Shown here: positions 45,214-56,391 of the stretch, piece after piece | Layout: each line of letters opens with the position of its first letter | How positions within the stretch are numbered: position 1 is the first letter of the stretch | Assembly: GCF_950295315.1 (NCBI RefSeq) | Contig: NC_080175.1 | Location: forward strand, 84,323,566-84,387,565 | Reading direction: 5' to 3' | From: Erinaceus europaeus | Lineage: Eukaryota > Chordata > Mammalia > Eulipotyphla > Erinaceidae | DNA length: 64,000 bases | The notes under the pieces: model-generated | What the model saw: only the letters and a program-made list of their open reading frames with translations | Told to the model about the DNA's origin: nothing | Database searches by the model: none | Position numbers and translations under genes: made by a program

Positions 45214-45322
45214 GTTGGCAATCAAAACCAGCATCTAGGCAGTGCCAAGGTTGATGAAGTGGTTAAGAGTATTCCTGAATGTGGCACATATGCCAATGAA
45301 CAGCTTTGTACAATTAAATAAA
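45214..45322 (+). other. Exon-like segment, unidentified, antisense to EPHA3
   Basis: A pyrimidine-rich tract ending TTTTCATTTTAG precedes an open frame of 35 codons (VGNQNQHLGSAKVDEVVKSI ...) that ends at TAA 45319-45321, overlapping an AATAAA at 45317-45322. A GT-rich stretch follows at about 45349-45365. This resembles a terminal exon, but I recognise no protein family and it may be chance. Confidence 0.2.
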
Positions 45323-45504
45323 GTGCCTGTACTAGATATGGAAAAAAGTTGTCTTGTGCTGTTTATTTGCTTAGAATCCTGGGATACAGAAGCCTGAAAC
45401 TATCCATGAAAGAGAGATGGGACTGTTAGAAACTATTTAGTACAATTCCAAAAATATAGAAGCATTCAGGCTTGGATTTTCATCGGAGACTAGTTCAAGA
45501 GCCT

Positions 45505-45830
45505 TCAAAAATAGGTCAAGTGGTCGCTCACCTGACAGAAAATACATATTACGATGCACAAAGACCCAGGTTTAAGTCCATGGTTCCCACATGCAGGGTG
45601 TTCAGCATCACAAGCTGTGACATAGTCCACAGGTGTCTTTCCTGCTCTCTCCTCCTCTCTTTCCATCTTTCTTTTTTCCTATCTCTCACACTTTATAAAA
45701 TAAAATTAGTCATCAGGAACAGTGAAGAGACCAAAGCTCTAGCAATAACCCCGGTGACAATGGGGTGGGGAGTAGGGCAAATAAGAAAAAGAAAGAAAAC
45801 AAAATAGAACAGAAAAAATAAATAAATGCA
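45505..45830 (+). mobile_element. SINE with tail module
   Basis: AAGTGGTCGCTCACCTGACA head, CCAGGTTTAAGTCCATGG box B, CACAGGTGTCTTTCC, then CATCAGGAACAGTGAAGAG, AGCAATAACCCCGGTGAC and an A-rich end. Confidence 0.7.
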
Positions 45831-45877
45831 TTAGGTTCAAGGCTGCAAAAGCCAATCGTTATACATTAGACTCAAGG

Positions 45878-46310
45878 CTAAAGAGATAGCCTACTGAGTA
45901 GGGTATGTACCTTGTCACAAATACAATCCATGTTTACACCTCAGTATCACATGGAAGTTATTATGTTCCTGGAGATAGTGCCTATCCTGTGATATCTCTC
46001 CTTCTCTGTCTCTTTCTTTGTCTTTCTCTTTGTTAATATTTATTTATTTATTTTTATTGGATAGAGACAGAGAGAAACTGATAGGGGAGGGGAAGATAGA
46101 GACACCTGCAGCACTGTTATACCACTCATGAAGCTTCCCCTAAAGGTAGGGACCAGGGGCTTGAATCTGCACCCTTGTGCACTGTACCATGTGCACTTAG
46201 TGAACCACTGCCGGGTCCCTTTCCTTGTCTTTCTATCTGAAAAAAATGTGGCCAGGAGTGGTGAAATCTTACACACGTGAGAGTGAAGTTATGGCTTTAC
46301 AAAAAAAAGT
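45878..46310 (+). mobile_element. SINE split by a second SINE
   Basis: GGCTAAAGAGATAGCCTACT head, AATACAATCCATG box B-like, CTCCTTCTCTGTCTC. It is interrupted at about 46026 and resumes at about 46220 with TTGTCTTTCTATCTG and GGCCAGGAGTGGTGAAATC. Confidence 0.6.
46028..46218 (-). mobile_element. SINE family B, minus strand, nested
   Basis: TTTATTGGATAGAGACAG, CACCTGCAGCACTGTTATAC, GGGGCTTGAATCTGCACCC, GAACCACTGCCGGGTCC. It is flanked by TTTGTCTTTCT and CTTGTCTTTCT. Confidence 0.8.
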
Positions 46311-46326
46311 ATAGACATAGACATAT

Positions 46327-46362
46327 ACATATATGTATGTGTATATACACATACATATATGT
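46327..46362. repeat. Perfect 36-bp palindrome, AT/GT-rich
   Basis: ACATATATGTATGTGTAT followed directly by its exact reverse complement. It sits in a longer alternating purine-pyrimidine stretch (about 46315-46400). Confidence 0.9.
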
Positions 46363-46440
46363 CACATATAATACATATATATGTCTTATATATAATGACT
46401 TCTATTTTCAACTAACAAACTACTAGTAAAAACAGGAATA

Positions 46441-46503
46441 TTCAGGGACTGAGTGGTGCTGCACCCTGTTAAGTGCACATATTACCATGTTCAAAGTCTT
46501 TCA
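46441..46503 (+). mobile_element. SINE head fragment
   Basis: GGGACTGAGTGGTGCTGCAC, GTTAAGTGCACATATTACCA. Only the first 60 bp. Confidence 0.45.
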
Positions 46504-46654
46504 TTCTATATGTATCTTATAAAATATTATGGCTACAATGGGCAGTAAGCTATGCATATCCTTATTCAGAATAGATACCAATGGCTGTTAATCAGGCATT
46601 AAAGTTATAGGATACTCTGCTAAATTGGAGATTGTATTTAAATATTTTATGGGC

Positions 46655-47035
46655 AATAAGAAGTTAATATTCAAACTACATGAATAACTCATGTAGCTCA
46701 GCATAGCAACAAAAAAGTAACATCTAATTTCAAACAGGCAGATGATATAAATGCTTCTCCAAGGAAGATATAAAGATGACAAGTGGGAATATGGAAAAGT
46801 GTTCAGTTTCTTATTAGTAGAGACTTAAAATAGAAAACAGCAATGAGATGCTGATATTTCACACCAGTGAACATGACTATTGTACAAATGACAAGAAACA
46901 ACAGGCATTTGAGAGGATGTGATGAAAAGAAAACCCCTATACCCTGTTGGTGGGACTTCAAATTGCTATAATCATAATGGAAAACAATATGAAGACCTGT
47001 CAAAACATTAAAATAGCATTACCGTAAAAGCTAAT
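46655..47035 (+). mobile_element. Old LINE-1 ORF2 fragment
   Basis: Matches the LINE-1 ORF2 coding strand: CAGGCAGATGATATAAATGC, TTCTCCAAGGAAGATATAAA, ACACCAGTGAACATGACTAT, TGTACAAATGACAAGAAACA, CCCTGTTGGTGGGACTTCAA, ATAATGGAAAACAATATG. Many stops and indels, so it is an ancient, inactive copy. Confidence 0.85.
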
Positions 47036-47963
47036 CAGGATTTTTCCCCAGTGAAAATTGCATAAAGTTAACACGATGCCCAGTTCATAGCATACATTTT
47101 AACATTTGTGTTTGGCCCTCTTTATCCAAATTTTCTCTGAATACTTTCAAAGGATATCATAACTCCAAAACTACCAACTATGGTAGCGTTTACATTCATT
47201 TCTAATTGTGAAATTACAAGCATGTATATCATCACTCAGATTTTCATTCTCATCTCTCCTTTGCTGAAAGAAAGTGTACAAAATTGCCTAGTTGGATAAG
47301 GACCCAAAACCATGAAAGAGAAAAATGGGCTACTCTGAAGAATACTCTTAAGGAAATTAGAGTACAATAGGATGGTTATGCATATAAAAGATCACTCTAA
47401 TGCAAATTAACGCAGAGAAGCACATTCACAGATACAGATAACTGATAATGAAGTTCTACCTATGGGAGTTCCAATGAAAGAACAATCACTTCTAGCCAAG
47501 AATTAGAGAAGAATTAATGAAAGTGCTGGCATTTACGGGATGGAAGACATTTTGAATCATACATGTTGAATAAGTACAATTAAATATGTCCTGGAGAGCA
47601 AGAAAGAGTTAACATTTTTTTTAGCATGCCTTGTTCAAGGAGTTAAGGAAACTATTGGAATACCACTTATGAATGGTCTTTACCTGGGAAGGTTTAAAAA
47701 AAGTTGAATTTTTTTTCTGTGTATTATGTGAAACTGAATTTTTTAGAACCAACTGCAACAGAATTAATATTATTATTTAATAAGGTTAATTTCACTATGG
47801 CTTCATCACAGGTCAGCAGATATAGTTACGACTAAATGCCTGTTTTTTAAGTGTCACGGAATAGAGTTGGAAAACAAACAGAATTATAAAAAAGGTTCCT
47901 GTGGGAGGGACAAAGAGGGCTTGATTGCTGCAATTGGGAAATAGGAACTTTCCTATAGAAGGT
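47036..47963. other. EPHA3: EPHA3 intron 5, possibly older LINE-1 flank
   Basis: The part at 47380-47600 (CAGATACAGATAACTGATAA, GTTCCAATGAAAGAACAATC) might be diverged LINE-1, but I cannot confirm it. Confidence 0.3.
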
Positions 47964-47969
47964 GACCCA

Positions 47970-48376
47970 TGTTGGACTAGCTTTGCGGGTGGAGACAGAT
48001 GACCAGGGACTCATGGCTGAGCTGTATGCAGTACCTCTTTATTCACGCGGAATGCAGCACAATCTAAGCCAAGCTAAGCTAAACTAAAGTAACCTAAAAC
48101 TCACAATACTGTCCTTATATATACACTGGCCAAGTAGGGTGTAAACAGGATGTGACTTTGAGAGGGTGGAGCGAAAAGATACTGGTGAAAATCAGGGTGT
48201 GACAAGGAGAGGGGGCAGAGCAGTGATAATTCTACCACTGAACCACCAATGCCCTGGAGGGAGGGTGGTGCTTAGTTAACAATGGTTATGTAAATAGAAT
48301 ACAGTGTTAAGCAGGGGGAATTAAACCAAATGAAACAGAAGGGGTTTTTAGAAGCAGAATTAGAAGCATACCAACA
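47970..48376 (-). mobile_element. Solo LTR of an endogenous retrovirus, minus strand, perfect TSD
   Basis: A 407-bp element with ends TGTTGG ... CCAACA, flanked on both sides by GACCCA (47964-47969 and 48377-48382), a perfect 6-bp target duplication typical of class II retroviruses. Read on the minus strand it has a TATATATAAGG box at about 48123-48113, AATAAA at 48043-48038, and a short U5 ending in the terminal repeat. The U5 part resembles that of the LTR at 41868 (both have AGTYCCTGGTC), so they are related subfamilies. No internal retroviral genes remain. It lies in the same orientation as EPHA3. Confidence 0.93.
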
Positions 48377-48408
48377 GACCCACAAACTAATTTTAAGTTA
48401 TGAACACA

Positions 48409-48580
48409 GGCCAGTGAGACAGCATAATAGATATTCAACTGAATTCATGCCTGAGGCTCTGAGGTCCCAGATTCAGTCACTAGCATGATGAGGAACCAGA
48501 GCTAAGCAGTTTTCTGATCTTTCTGTCTGTATCTCTCCCATAAATAAATAAGTAGATAAATAAATAAATGAAAAAAGAAA
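48409..48580 (+). mobile_element. SINE, GGTTATGCAAA-like family
   Basis: GGCCAGTGAGACAGCATAAT head, TGCCTGAGGCTCTGAGGTCC, CAGATTCAGTCACTAGC, GAGCTAAGCAGTTTTCTG, then TAAATAAATAAG tail. Confidence 0.75.
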
Positions 48581-49849
48581 TGAAGGCACAATGTTAGAAA
48601 AAATAAAATTTCCCATACGTGGAAAGGTAACATGACTTAAATATATAAAGCTATCGAGATTTACAGTAATTTCAAGAGATTTCATGTATGGCCCAGAAAG
48701 TGGAGAATAATCAATGGTGACTAGGCAAAGTGCAGGTCATGAAGATCATTGTAAGTTGTAGAAGATTATTTTACAAAACATATACAATGTAAGAATTCCA
48801 GACTTTTAGCTTTTTATAGTAGCTCTAGTAAGAGATGAAAAGATATACAGTTAGCTACAGTGAAGACCAAAGAAAGGCTTATTGAAAAATAAGAAGAGAT
48901 TTTATATTAATGGAACCAAAAAAGTATAACTTACTATATATCAATTCCTATATATCTATCTTGTAGGTTTATTTTATACCAATGACATTTCAAGCATAAA
49001 GAAAATGAATTTAATATAAATAAATTCCATTAATTATTTTATTTGTCTAATATAAATGAATTTTGTTTACTATTTTATATATTTATTACTTCTATATATT
49101 AAATATAATTATTTTATTTCTTGAAAACAAAGGGTAACTGACAATGCATATCATTATTCCTTTGATTACAAAACTGTCAACATCTCTTCTTTGTGATTTG
49201 AAGATCTTACCAGTGCTCATTTTTAAAAAAAAATTCATATAATTTTTTTTAAAAATCCATTACTTTTCCACTCTTGTGTTTTCCACATCTAAAATTCATA
49301 TATATGTCCTTTCTCTGCCTTTATGCCTGCTCTTTAATTTATAACTTGTCAATTTTCATACACACATATTTAATTTTAAAAGGGTCATCTTCCTACCCTT
49401 AGAACTTTCATTTGCAGATTTTAAAGAGAATGAGGAAGGTTTCTTGCTGTTTCAGAATTGAAGAATGGGATAGATAATTATTATTATAACAAAGTTATTT
49501 GGGAACTTGGTTTACATTAAAATTCCCATGGTTATAACTTAATGTACCATACAAGTTCGCACCACGATTTATGTCATTTAATGCTATTTACGAATAACTA
49601 TATCTTGGATATCAGAAGCAGTTGTTTCTGATCTACCTGGTATAAGATTATAGGTGATTTAGTATTGCAAAAATATTATTATTAGAAATGATTTAACAAT
49701 TTAAACCCAGTGTCTGAATTTATTCAATTTACAAGTTTGAAACATTAAGTGCTTAGTCTAAAGGAATACATATTCAGTACTGAAAGCTATGCATTTGAAA
49801 AACTTGAGACATTCAATCTATTTCCCCCTGAAATACTGAATAAATAGTG
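48581..49849. other. EPHA3: EPHA3 intron 5, unique, very AT-rich
   Basis: AATATAAAT-type runs around 49000-49110; no element or exon recognised. Confidence 0.45.
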
Positions 49850-49980
49850 ATTTTTAAGTTAATAGGAGTATAGATTAACAACATTCCTACCACCAAAAGT
49901 CTGTTTCTACCACCAGCCCCCTACAGTGAAGCTGAAATCTTGTTAGTCATTATTGAATGACTAATATAAATAAATAACAT
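49850..49980 (+). mobile_element. LINE-1 3' end remnant
   Basis: GGAGTATAGATTAACAACAT, CCTACCACCAAAAGTCTG, AATCTTGTTAGTCATTATTG, AATAAATAAAT end. Confidence 0.45.
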
Positions 49981-50066
49981 ACTTTCATTTTCTCTCAGGT
50001 GGCCTATTGTAAGTTTGTTAACTTGTCTCGCTTGCAACTTCATTTATATCTCTAAGTCATAGGTCT

Positions 50067-50125
50067 GATCATATATATATGATCATATATATATCATATA
50101 TATATGATCATATATATATATATAA
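50067..50125. repeat. GATC/ATAT inverted repeats
   Basis: GATCATATATATATGATC at 50067-50084 is a perfect 18-bp palindrome. It is followed by TATATATCATATATATATGATCATATATAT, so several nested hairpins are possible. Confidence 0.85.
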
Positions 50126-50173
50126 TTTGATAGAGACAGAGAGAAATTGAGAGGGGAAGGGGAAATAGGGAGG

Positions 50174-50223
<50 letters not shown>

Positions 50224-50348
50224 CACATGCAGTCCTGCTTTACCACTTGTTATGCTTTCCCCCTGCAGGGGGAGACCAGGGGCTTGAACCTAGGTTCTTG
50301 CACACTGTAATGTGTGCCCTTAACAAGGTGTGTCACCACCTGGCCCCC
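50126..50348 (-). mobile_element. SINE family B, minus strand, with expanded (GA)n
   Basis: TTTGATAGAGACAGAGAG, then a perfect (GA)n run of about 40 bp inside the element, ACACATGCAGTCCTGCTTTA, CCCTGCAGGGGGAGACC, TTGAACCTAGGTTCTTGC, CACCACCTGGCCCC. Confidence 0.85.
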
Positions 50349-51423
50349 AGTCTGATAATTTCCTTTGACACAAAAATCTATATGTATTTCTACCCACATC
50401 TCCAAAATCATCTATTCATGCACAAGCAATGCCATTTAGAAAATGAAAAGAAAGTGTCCCATGTGTACCTTTAGCCCAAGATGTTACAAGGAAAATTGTG
50501 CAATGAGACAGATCTTCTAGATCAAAGACAACAGAAGGTATGGATACCATTCAAGAAAACTGAGGTTGTGACTCTGTTTTGGCTCATTTTCTTCCTACCT
50601 GTTGTGTTGTTGCTACTGAATTGATTCAGGAACCAAAAGGACTGCTATTTGTAAGGTGTTCGCTAACCAAAGAGCTTAAGTTTTTAGTGCATTTTCCCCC
50701 AAAATTCATAATACGGAATTCAGTATTAAGAAATGGTGGTGCATAAGTTCCATGTATCTTTCCATGATTTTCAGGACTCTTGCTGTACAACCTTGTAGAA
50801 ATCCTAGAAGCCACTGTATGAAACTGAGCCATAATGTTTTATAAGTGCTATGTGCCTACAAACCCTTAACTTGAGATTTTAGCTCAACATGTTTGGGAAT
50901 GTAGGTGAGCCAATGCGTCAGTGACACAGAATCCCCTTGAAACTATGCAGAACTCAAACTACCTTTCCAGCCCCAAACACCTGCTTAGCTCCCAGCCACT
51001 TCTCCCTTCCTACTCTGTAGTTGAATGGACATAACTTATAACACAGATCTCCTCAGCCTTTCTTCTATTTCTCCTAAGTCGTCAAGTCCTAGTTGCCATT
51101 CACATCTATTAAATTATTGTGTATCACTCACTGATGATTCAAACCTCACCATTTCAATTAAATCTTTTCATTTCCCAAACAATAAGTACTCATTCTATTT
51201 CTTTTATTTTGATAAATATCATTTGCACAAAATATATCTGATTGGTTAGATTTTGAAGTTAGTATAAATCCTCTGATATGGCAAGCTTGCATTATTTATA
51301 TCCCTCAAACACACCATATAAATTATATAATAATAATCAATAAATATTTCTGGAACTAAATTGAACTAATCAAGTAGTTCACTGTCAATAAAGTAGTCAT
51401 CTTATGAAATGAATTTTTAAAGA
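50349..51423. other. EPHA3: EPHA3 intron 5, unique
   Basis: No recognised element. It includes a less AT-rich patch at 50930-51010 (GCCCCAAACACCTGCTTAGC). Confidence 0.4.
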
Positions 51424-51573
51424 CAAGCACTATTTATTGATTTATTATTACTATGTTTTAACCAGAGCACTGCACAGTTCTGGCTTATGGTGGTGCTGAG
51501 GATTGAACCTAGGAGTTCAGAGTCTCTGAAATGAAAGTCATTTTACATAACCATTATTTTATCTCCCCAGTCC
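51424..51573 (-). mobile_element. SINE, GGTTATGCAAA-like family, minus strand
   Basis: AACCAGAGCACTGCACAGTT, CTGGCTTATGGTGGTGCTG, AGGATTGAACCTAGGAG, CATAACCATTATTTTATC, CCCAGTCC. Confidence 0.8.
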
Positions 51574-51589
51574 TGAAGTAATTCTTTTC

Positions 51590-51741
51590 TTTGAAGAATT
51601 TATTTATTTATTTATGAGAAAGATAGGAGGAGAGAGAAAGAACCAGACATCACTCTGGCACGTGTACTGGCGGGGACTGAACTTGGGACCTCATGCTTGA
51701 GAACCAATACTTTATCCTCTGTGCCACCTTCTAGACCACCT
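51590..51741 (-). mobile_element. SINE, same family as 1613, minus strand
   Basis: TTTATGAGAAAGATAGGAGG, CCAGACATCACTCTGGCAC, GGGGACTGAACTTGGGACC, GTGCCACCTTCTAGACCAC. It lies in tandem with the previous SINE. Confidence 0.8.
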
Positions 51742-52557
51742 GAAATGATTTTTAATAAATACTTATAGAAACAGCAATGGATGGCTGAAATTCATAGACA
51801 GGATAATAACAGTTAATACACATTTAGAAGCAGGGCCAGAACATTAAACTGGCTCAGTATTATTCTGTAGCTAACTTGGGTTAAGGAATTAAATACAAAA
51901 GAATGTTAGGGACGTACTTGGTTGAAAGCACAAGTTCCAAAGGAATGTTAAAATCCGTTAGAGCTAGATGAATTTAAGAAATATTATAAATTAATTACAA
52001 GTTCTTTATATTTGCATAATGATTGGAAAACATGTGACTTCTCAGGCCTAAATAATATTAGTATACACAAATCTGGTTTTTGAGGAAGCCCCCCTCAAAT
52101 TTTATTTCTATAGGCCTAATAAGTATAATCACAGGCCAGGAGATTCATATAAGCTAAATTTGAGTAGGGACATCAAGTGTGAGAGGGCTATAGGTTTTAT
52201 GCTTGTCTGCAGTCTTATAATTGGGGGGAAATGTTTCTAAGAACATCAAAGTGCTTGCTGGCTAGATTTGATTGCAGAGTTTTCATTATACATGTGTTAG
52301 GGAATTCCATACTTATTTTCAGTGACTTAGTATAGCGTGGCCTGTATCCTAAAAATTTTCAGGCTATTCCATCTCTAAACATTACTGAAGGTTTCCACCT
52401 ATAACACTACCCCAAAATGGTCAACAACCTCCAAATAGTGCTAATGCCCTGTGATATAGAAAAGCCCTTTAAAAGTTAATAAAAGAAAAGAGTACACTTA
52501 AGGTATTCCCATCAAATCTGACATTGTTCGTTAAGTCCTATCCTGAAGAATAACATT
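51742..52557. other. EPHA3: EPHA3 intron 5, unique
   Basis: No recognised repeat or exon. Confidence 0.4.
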
Positions 52558-52572
52558 AAAAAGTAAGCTTAA

Positions 52573-53257
52573 CAAAGTCCCATAACCTAGATATACAACA
52601 GTTTCTGTGAGAGAGAGCTTATGTTCACACGTATCCATAAACTACTGCAAAATATAGACCTGAAAGCAGAAGTACACTAGAGTTTGCAGTGAGTACCTCC
52701 CTAACACTTCCTCTCCACTAGTCCAAGCTTTGGGCCCATGATTGCTCAACAATTTGTTTGGCCTCGTATGTTAACTCTCTTTTCAATCACCAGGTTCCAG
52801 ATGCCACCAGGATGCTGGCCAGGCTTCCCTGGATTGAAGATCCCACCAATGTGTCCTGGAGCTCAGCTTCCCCAGAGACACACCCTACTAGGGAAAGAGA
52901 GAGGCAGACTGGGAGTACGGACTGACCAGTCAATGCCCATGTTCAGCGGGGAAGCAATTACAGAAGCCAGACCTTCTACCTTCTGCAACCTACAATGACC
53001 CTGGGTCCATGCTCCCAGAGGGCTAGAGAATGGGAAAGCTATCATGGGAGGGGGTGGGTTATGGAGATTGGGTGGTGGGAATTGTGTGGAGTTATACCCC
53101 TCCTACCTTATGGTTTTGTTAATTAATCCTTTCTTAAATAAAAAAATAAAAATAAATAAAAAAATGGCAGGCAGGATTCAGTCACCAGTCTGTAGTTTTC
53201 CAACACCTCTTTTAAATCACGAAAATAAATGATCTGTTCATTTTTTATAGTAAAAAA
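52573..53257 (+). mobile_element. 5'-truncated LINE-1 with probable 3' transduction
   Basis: The LINE-1 3' UTR is very similar to 38217-38790 (GATGCTGGCCAGGCTTCCCT, CAGACTGGGAGTACGG, TTCAGCGGGGAAGCAATTAC). It ends at TTTCTTAAATAAA and an A-rich run to about 53164. A further 86 bp of unrelated sequence follows, with its own AATAAA at 53224-53229 and a second poly-A at 53252. The flanks AAAAAGTAAGCTTAA (52558-52572) and AAAAAGTAAGTTTAA (53258-53272) match at 14 of 15 positions, which places the second poly-A at the insertion end. Confidence 0.85.
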
Positions 53258-53272
53258 AAAAAGTAAGTTTAA

Positions 53273-53990
53273 TTGTATAAATTTGACATGGAAACAATTA
53301 CGAATAAAGTCAACACTGTATGTGTCTTTTCCACATATTACATTGTCTTTGATAATAATTACACAAGGAGGTCTCAAAGCTCAGTATTTTGGGGGTTGGA
53401 CTACAGGAGGATTATACTATGTAATACAAGACACTATCCCAAGAGCTACCTAACCAAGAAGCAAAAATCAATCAGCATTCACAGAAAGAAAAATCAGCAG
53501 ATGCTCATGAGGTTAAATTCAAAGATTAAGTGTGCTTTACTCTATTCTAGAATCTTGCTTAAACATAGGGTTTTTAGTATTTCAGTCAAAACAAGAATAA
53601 CAATCAAATACTTAGTCTGCCGCAAAGGATTATGGTAGTTAATTCTATGTTTCAGTTTGACTAAAGTATAGCAAACAGATATTTCTTCTGTCTTTGTGAA
53701 GCTGATTCTCACATGAGACTAACATTAAAGTCAGTTGCAACATTAGCTTTCAGTCGGCCAGACTTGTAGAGTTTGAGCTTACCAGTTCCCATTATCTTAT
53801 TAACAATAAATAATGTCCTTAATATAAATCTTATTCTATTGTTTATATCTCTGTCTCTATCTCTGTCTCTCTCTCTCTTGCACACACACACACTCATGTG
53901 TATAAATATTCCCATCCCGTTGGTTCTTCTCGGGAGATATATTTAATTTGATAACTGTTTTAAAAAATGCATATAAAAACAAAGAGTGTG
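53273..53990. other. EPHA3: EPHA3 intron 5, unique, with CT/CA microsatellite
   Basis: No transposon recognised. A (TCTCTG)n/(CT)n run passes into (CA)n at 53842-53895. Confidence 0.5.
53842..53895. repeat. CT/CA compound microsatellite
   Basis: TCTCTGTCTCTATCTCTG, CTCTCTCTCT, then CACACACACACAC. Confidence 0.9.
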
Positions 53991-54214
53991 GGGGCCAGGT
54001 GATGGTGCAACTGATTAAGTGCTCACATTATAGTGTGCAAGGAACTGGGCTCAAGCCCTAGGTCCCTACCTGCAAGGGGAAAGCTTCACCACTTGTGAAG
54101 CAGGGCTGCAGGTGTCTCTCTGTCTCTCTCCCTCTCTGTCTCCCCCTCTCCTCTCCATTTCTCTCTGTCTCTATCCAATAATAAATACATATCTTTGAAA
54201 AATTAAAAATAAAT
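53991..54214 (+). mobile_element. SINE family B, full length
   Basis: GGGGCCAGGTGATGGTGCAA head, GGGCTCAAGCCCTAGGTCCC box B, CAGGGCTGCAGGTGTCTCTC, CTCTATCCAATAATAAATAC tail. Confidence 0.9.
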
Positions 54215-56390
54215 AAAAACATAGAATATGTACAAAGTTACATTATAGAAGTACAAACACATACAAATATATGTGAAAAATTAGATCTTTGCTTTGCTAC
54301 AACATTCACATTTTACAAACTTAAAATAGCCCAACTGTCTCACAATATATAAAAGTTTAGTAGTAAAATGGAGATTGAAATGAGCACCAGACTAAAATCG
54401 TAGTTTGGGCTAATATGGATAACACTATTGATCAGAATATTTTATTTGAACTGTAAACACATGTAAAACTCCATCCAGTACATGTGTGGATCTCATTATG
54501 CCAGTTATTTTTGTAGGGCAAAGAATGGTAACTCTAGTTTTCCTTACTAAACCTCTGATACTGTGACCATCTTGTCACATGTCAATCTGGAGAGTCTCAC
54601 AATATTCAATTACATATAAAGCATTCTCCCCCATCCCAACCTCTGTCACCACCACTTCCCAAAACACAAACTTATACACTCTTTAAGTTTCCATTTCATT
54701 TTCTGTGTTGATCATAGCAGAGGTCACGTATGGTTGTTGTCTTACAGGTTAAAAATTATTATAGGCTATGCGAAGGGGACTGCGGTTAGCGTGAGAGACC
54801 CTATAAAGAAACATAACTGTATAAAGCAGCTGCCTGACAGCAACTGTAGTGAAAGCCAGCTGTATTCCTAACGTCAGAGATGGAGCAAAGCTCACTCCCA
54901 GACAACAGTTGTTGCTCCAGCAATAACTACCCAGATGAATCTTCAACTTCTTCAATAATTATTTAGAGAGGGAAAAAAGGAAAAATAACTGGATTTATCC
55001 CCGAACAATGGACAAAGTGTATGGTCTTCCTCCTTTAGGATGGTTCACTGGTCACTCTATATGTATATCTCAAAAGTAATGAGTACACACTTAACTAATA
55101 GCAACTTTCTTCTCTTCAAAAAGATGTGAAGGACTATTACACTTATGTTAGGAGAATGACTGTGGTCATTATTTTCAGAATGAGGATGTGCCACACAGCC
55201 ATTGTTAAAGGACTACACCTTTATACTTTAAATACATGAGTCTTTAGTTCATTTATACTGTAATCAGGACCGTGTGAAAGAAAAAGTTTTCTCTCATCAT
55301 TTCATTTGGAATATAAAAACATTTGAAAACATGGCATCTACCCTCACAAGAAAGCAGCTGTAATACCTTCCTTGCTTTGCCCAAATAGGTCATTGTCCAT
55401 GGTAGAATAAGAGATCTATTTTAAAAAAGCAACAAAAATACTTGTTAAACATGATCAGAAGCCAACTCTCTTATGGTCACCACACCACTGTTTTTGTGAA
55501 TCTGAAGTTATTATCACCTCTCTAGGTGCTGAGACAATATCAAGGATGAGTAGAAAGAATAGAGGTCCAGGTCAGTGCAGGTGAGTGGTCAGAAAATGCA
55601 CATCTTAACCCCCTGGAATCCTTAAAGGGGGAATTTATCAAGTAAAAGCAATCTTTCTGTATTCCCCAGACTAAACTGTGAAAGCTTTCTGAAAAGCATA
55701 AAATCCTTATTTATGGCAGGAATGTTTGAAATGCAGAAGATAAATGCCATTAAGAATGCAAGTATGTTCTAGGTATATAATATGTAATGGGACACAGCTG
55801 TAATAACAGCCACTGAACCAGGGTCCTCTCTATATCATGTCATTGGTTGACTTGTTATAAGCTGATCTTCTAACCCTTTTTTATAAGGGCCACTAGGGTA
55901 AAAAGTAAATATATCATGTACATGAACATCTGTGGTTCTGTCATAAAGCACTACTCATATCAACTTTCAACCTTATATCTTCGACTACACATGACAACCT
56001 TTTAAACGTGGAGCTTAGTAAACTGTTTCATAGCATAGAGGAGATCTAGACTGACCGGACCTTGGATGACAATAATGGCATCCTTTTCCTTGTGTTGTTT
56101 ATGACTCAGAACCGTATGTGCACTGCAGGTAAGCTTGTTAACTGAATAGTTCACGTGAGATGTTAATTCACACAGGGAATGAAATACCAGCTGTCAAGCT
56201 ACTGGCTAAGTCATTTACTTCATGAATCAGCATTTATGGACATACAATCATTAGTGACAATTACGGCTTAAGTGAACCCATTTTTTGTCAAATGTCTGAC
56301 TGGCTATATGAGATGGCCTTTCCTTTTGTTCTTGTAGATGTTAATATTAATGATAATAATAGCCACCTCATTTAAAAGGAAACAAAGTAG
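54215..56390. other. EPHA3: EPHA3 intron 5, long repeat-free stretch
   Basis: About 2.2 kb without recognised transposons. A patch at 54770-54960 is richer in G+C and CpG than its surroundings (TATGCGAAGGGGACTGCGG, GCAGCTGCCTGACAGC). Confidence 0.45.
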
Positions 56391-56391
56391 A

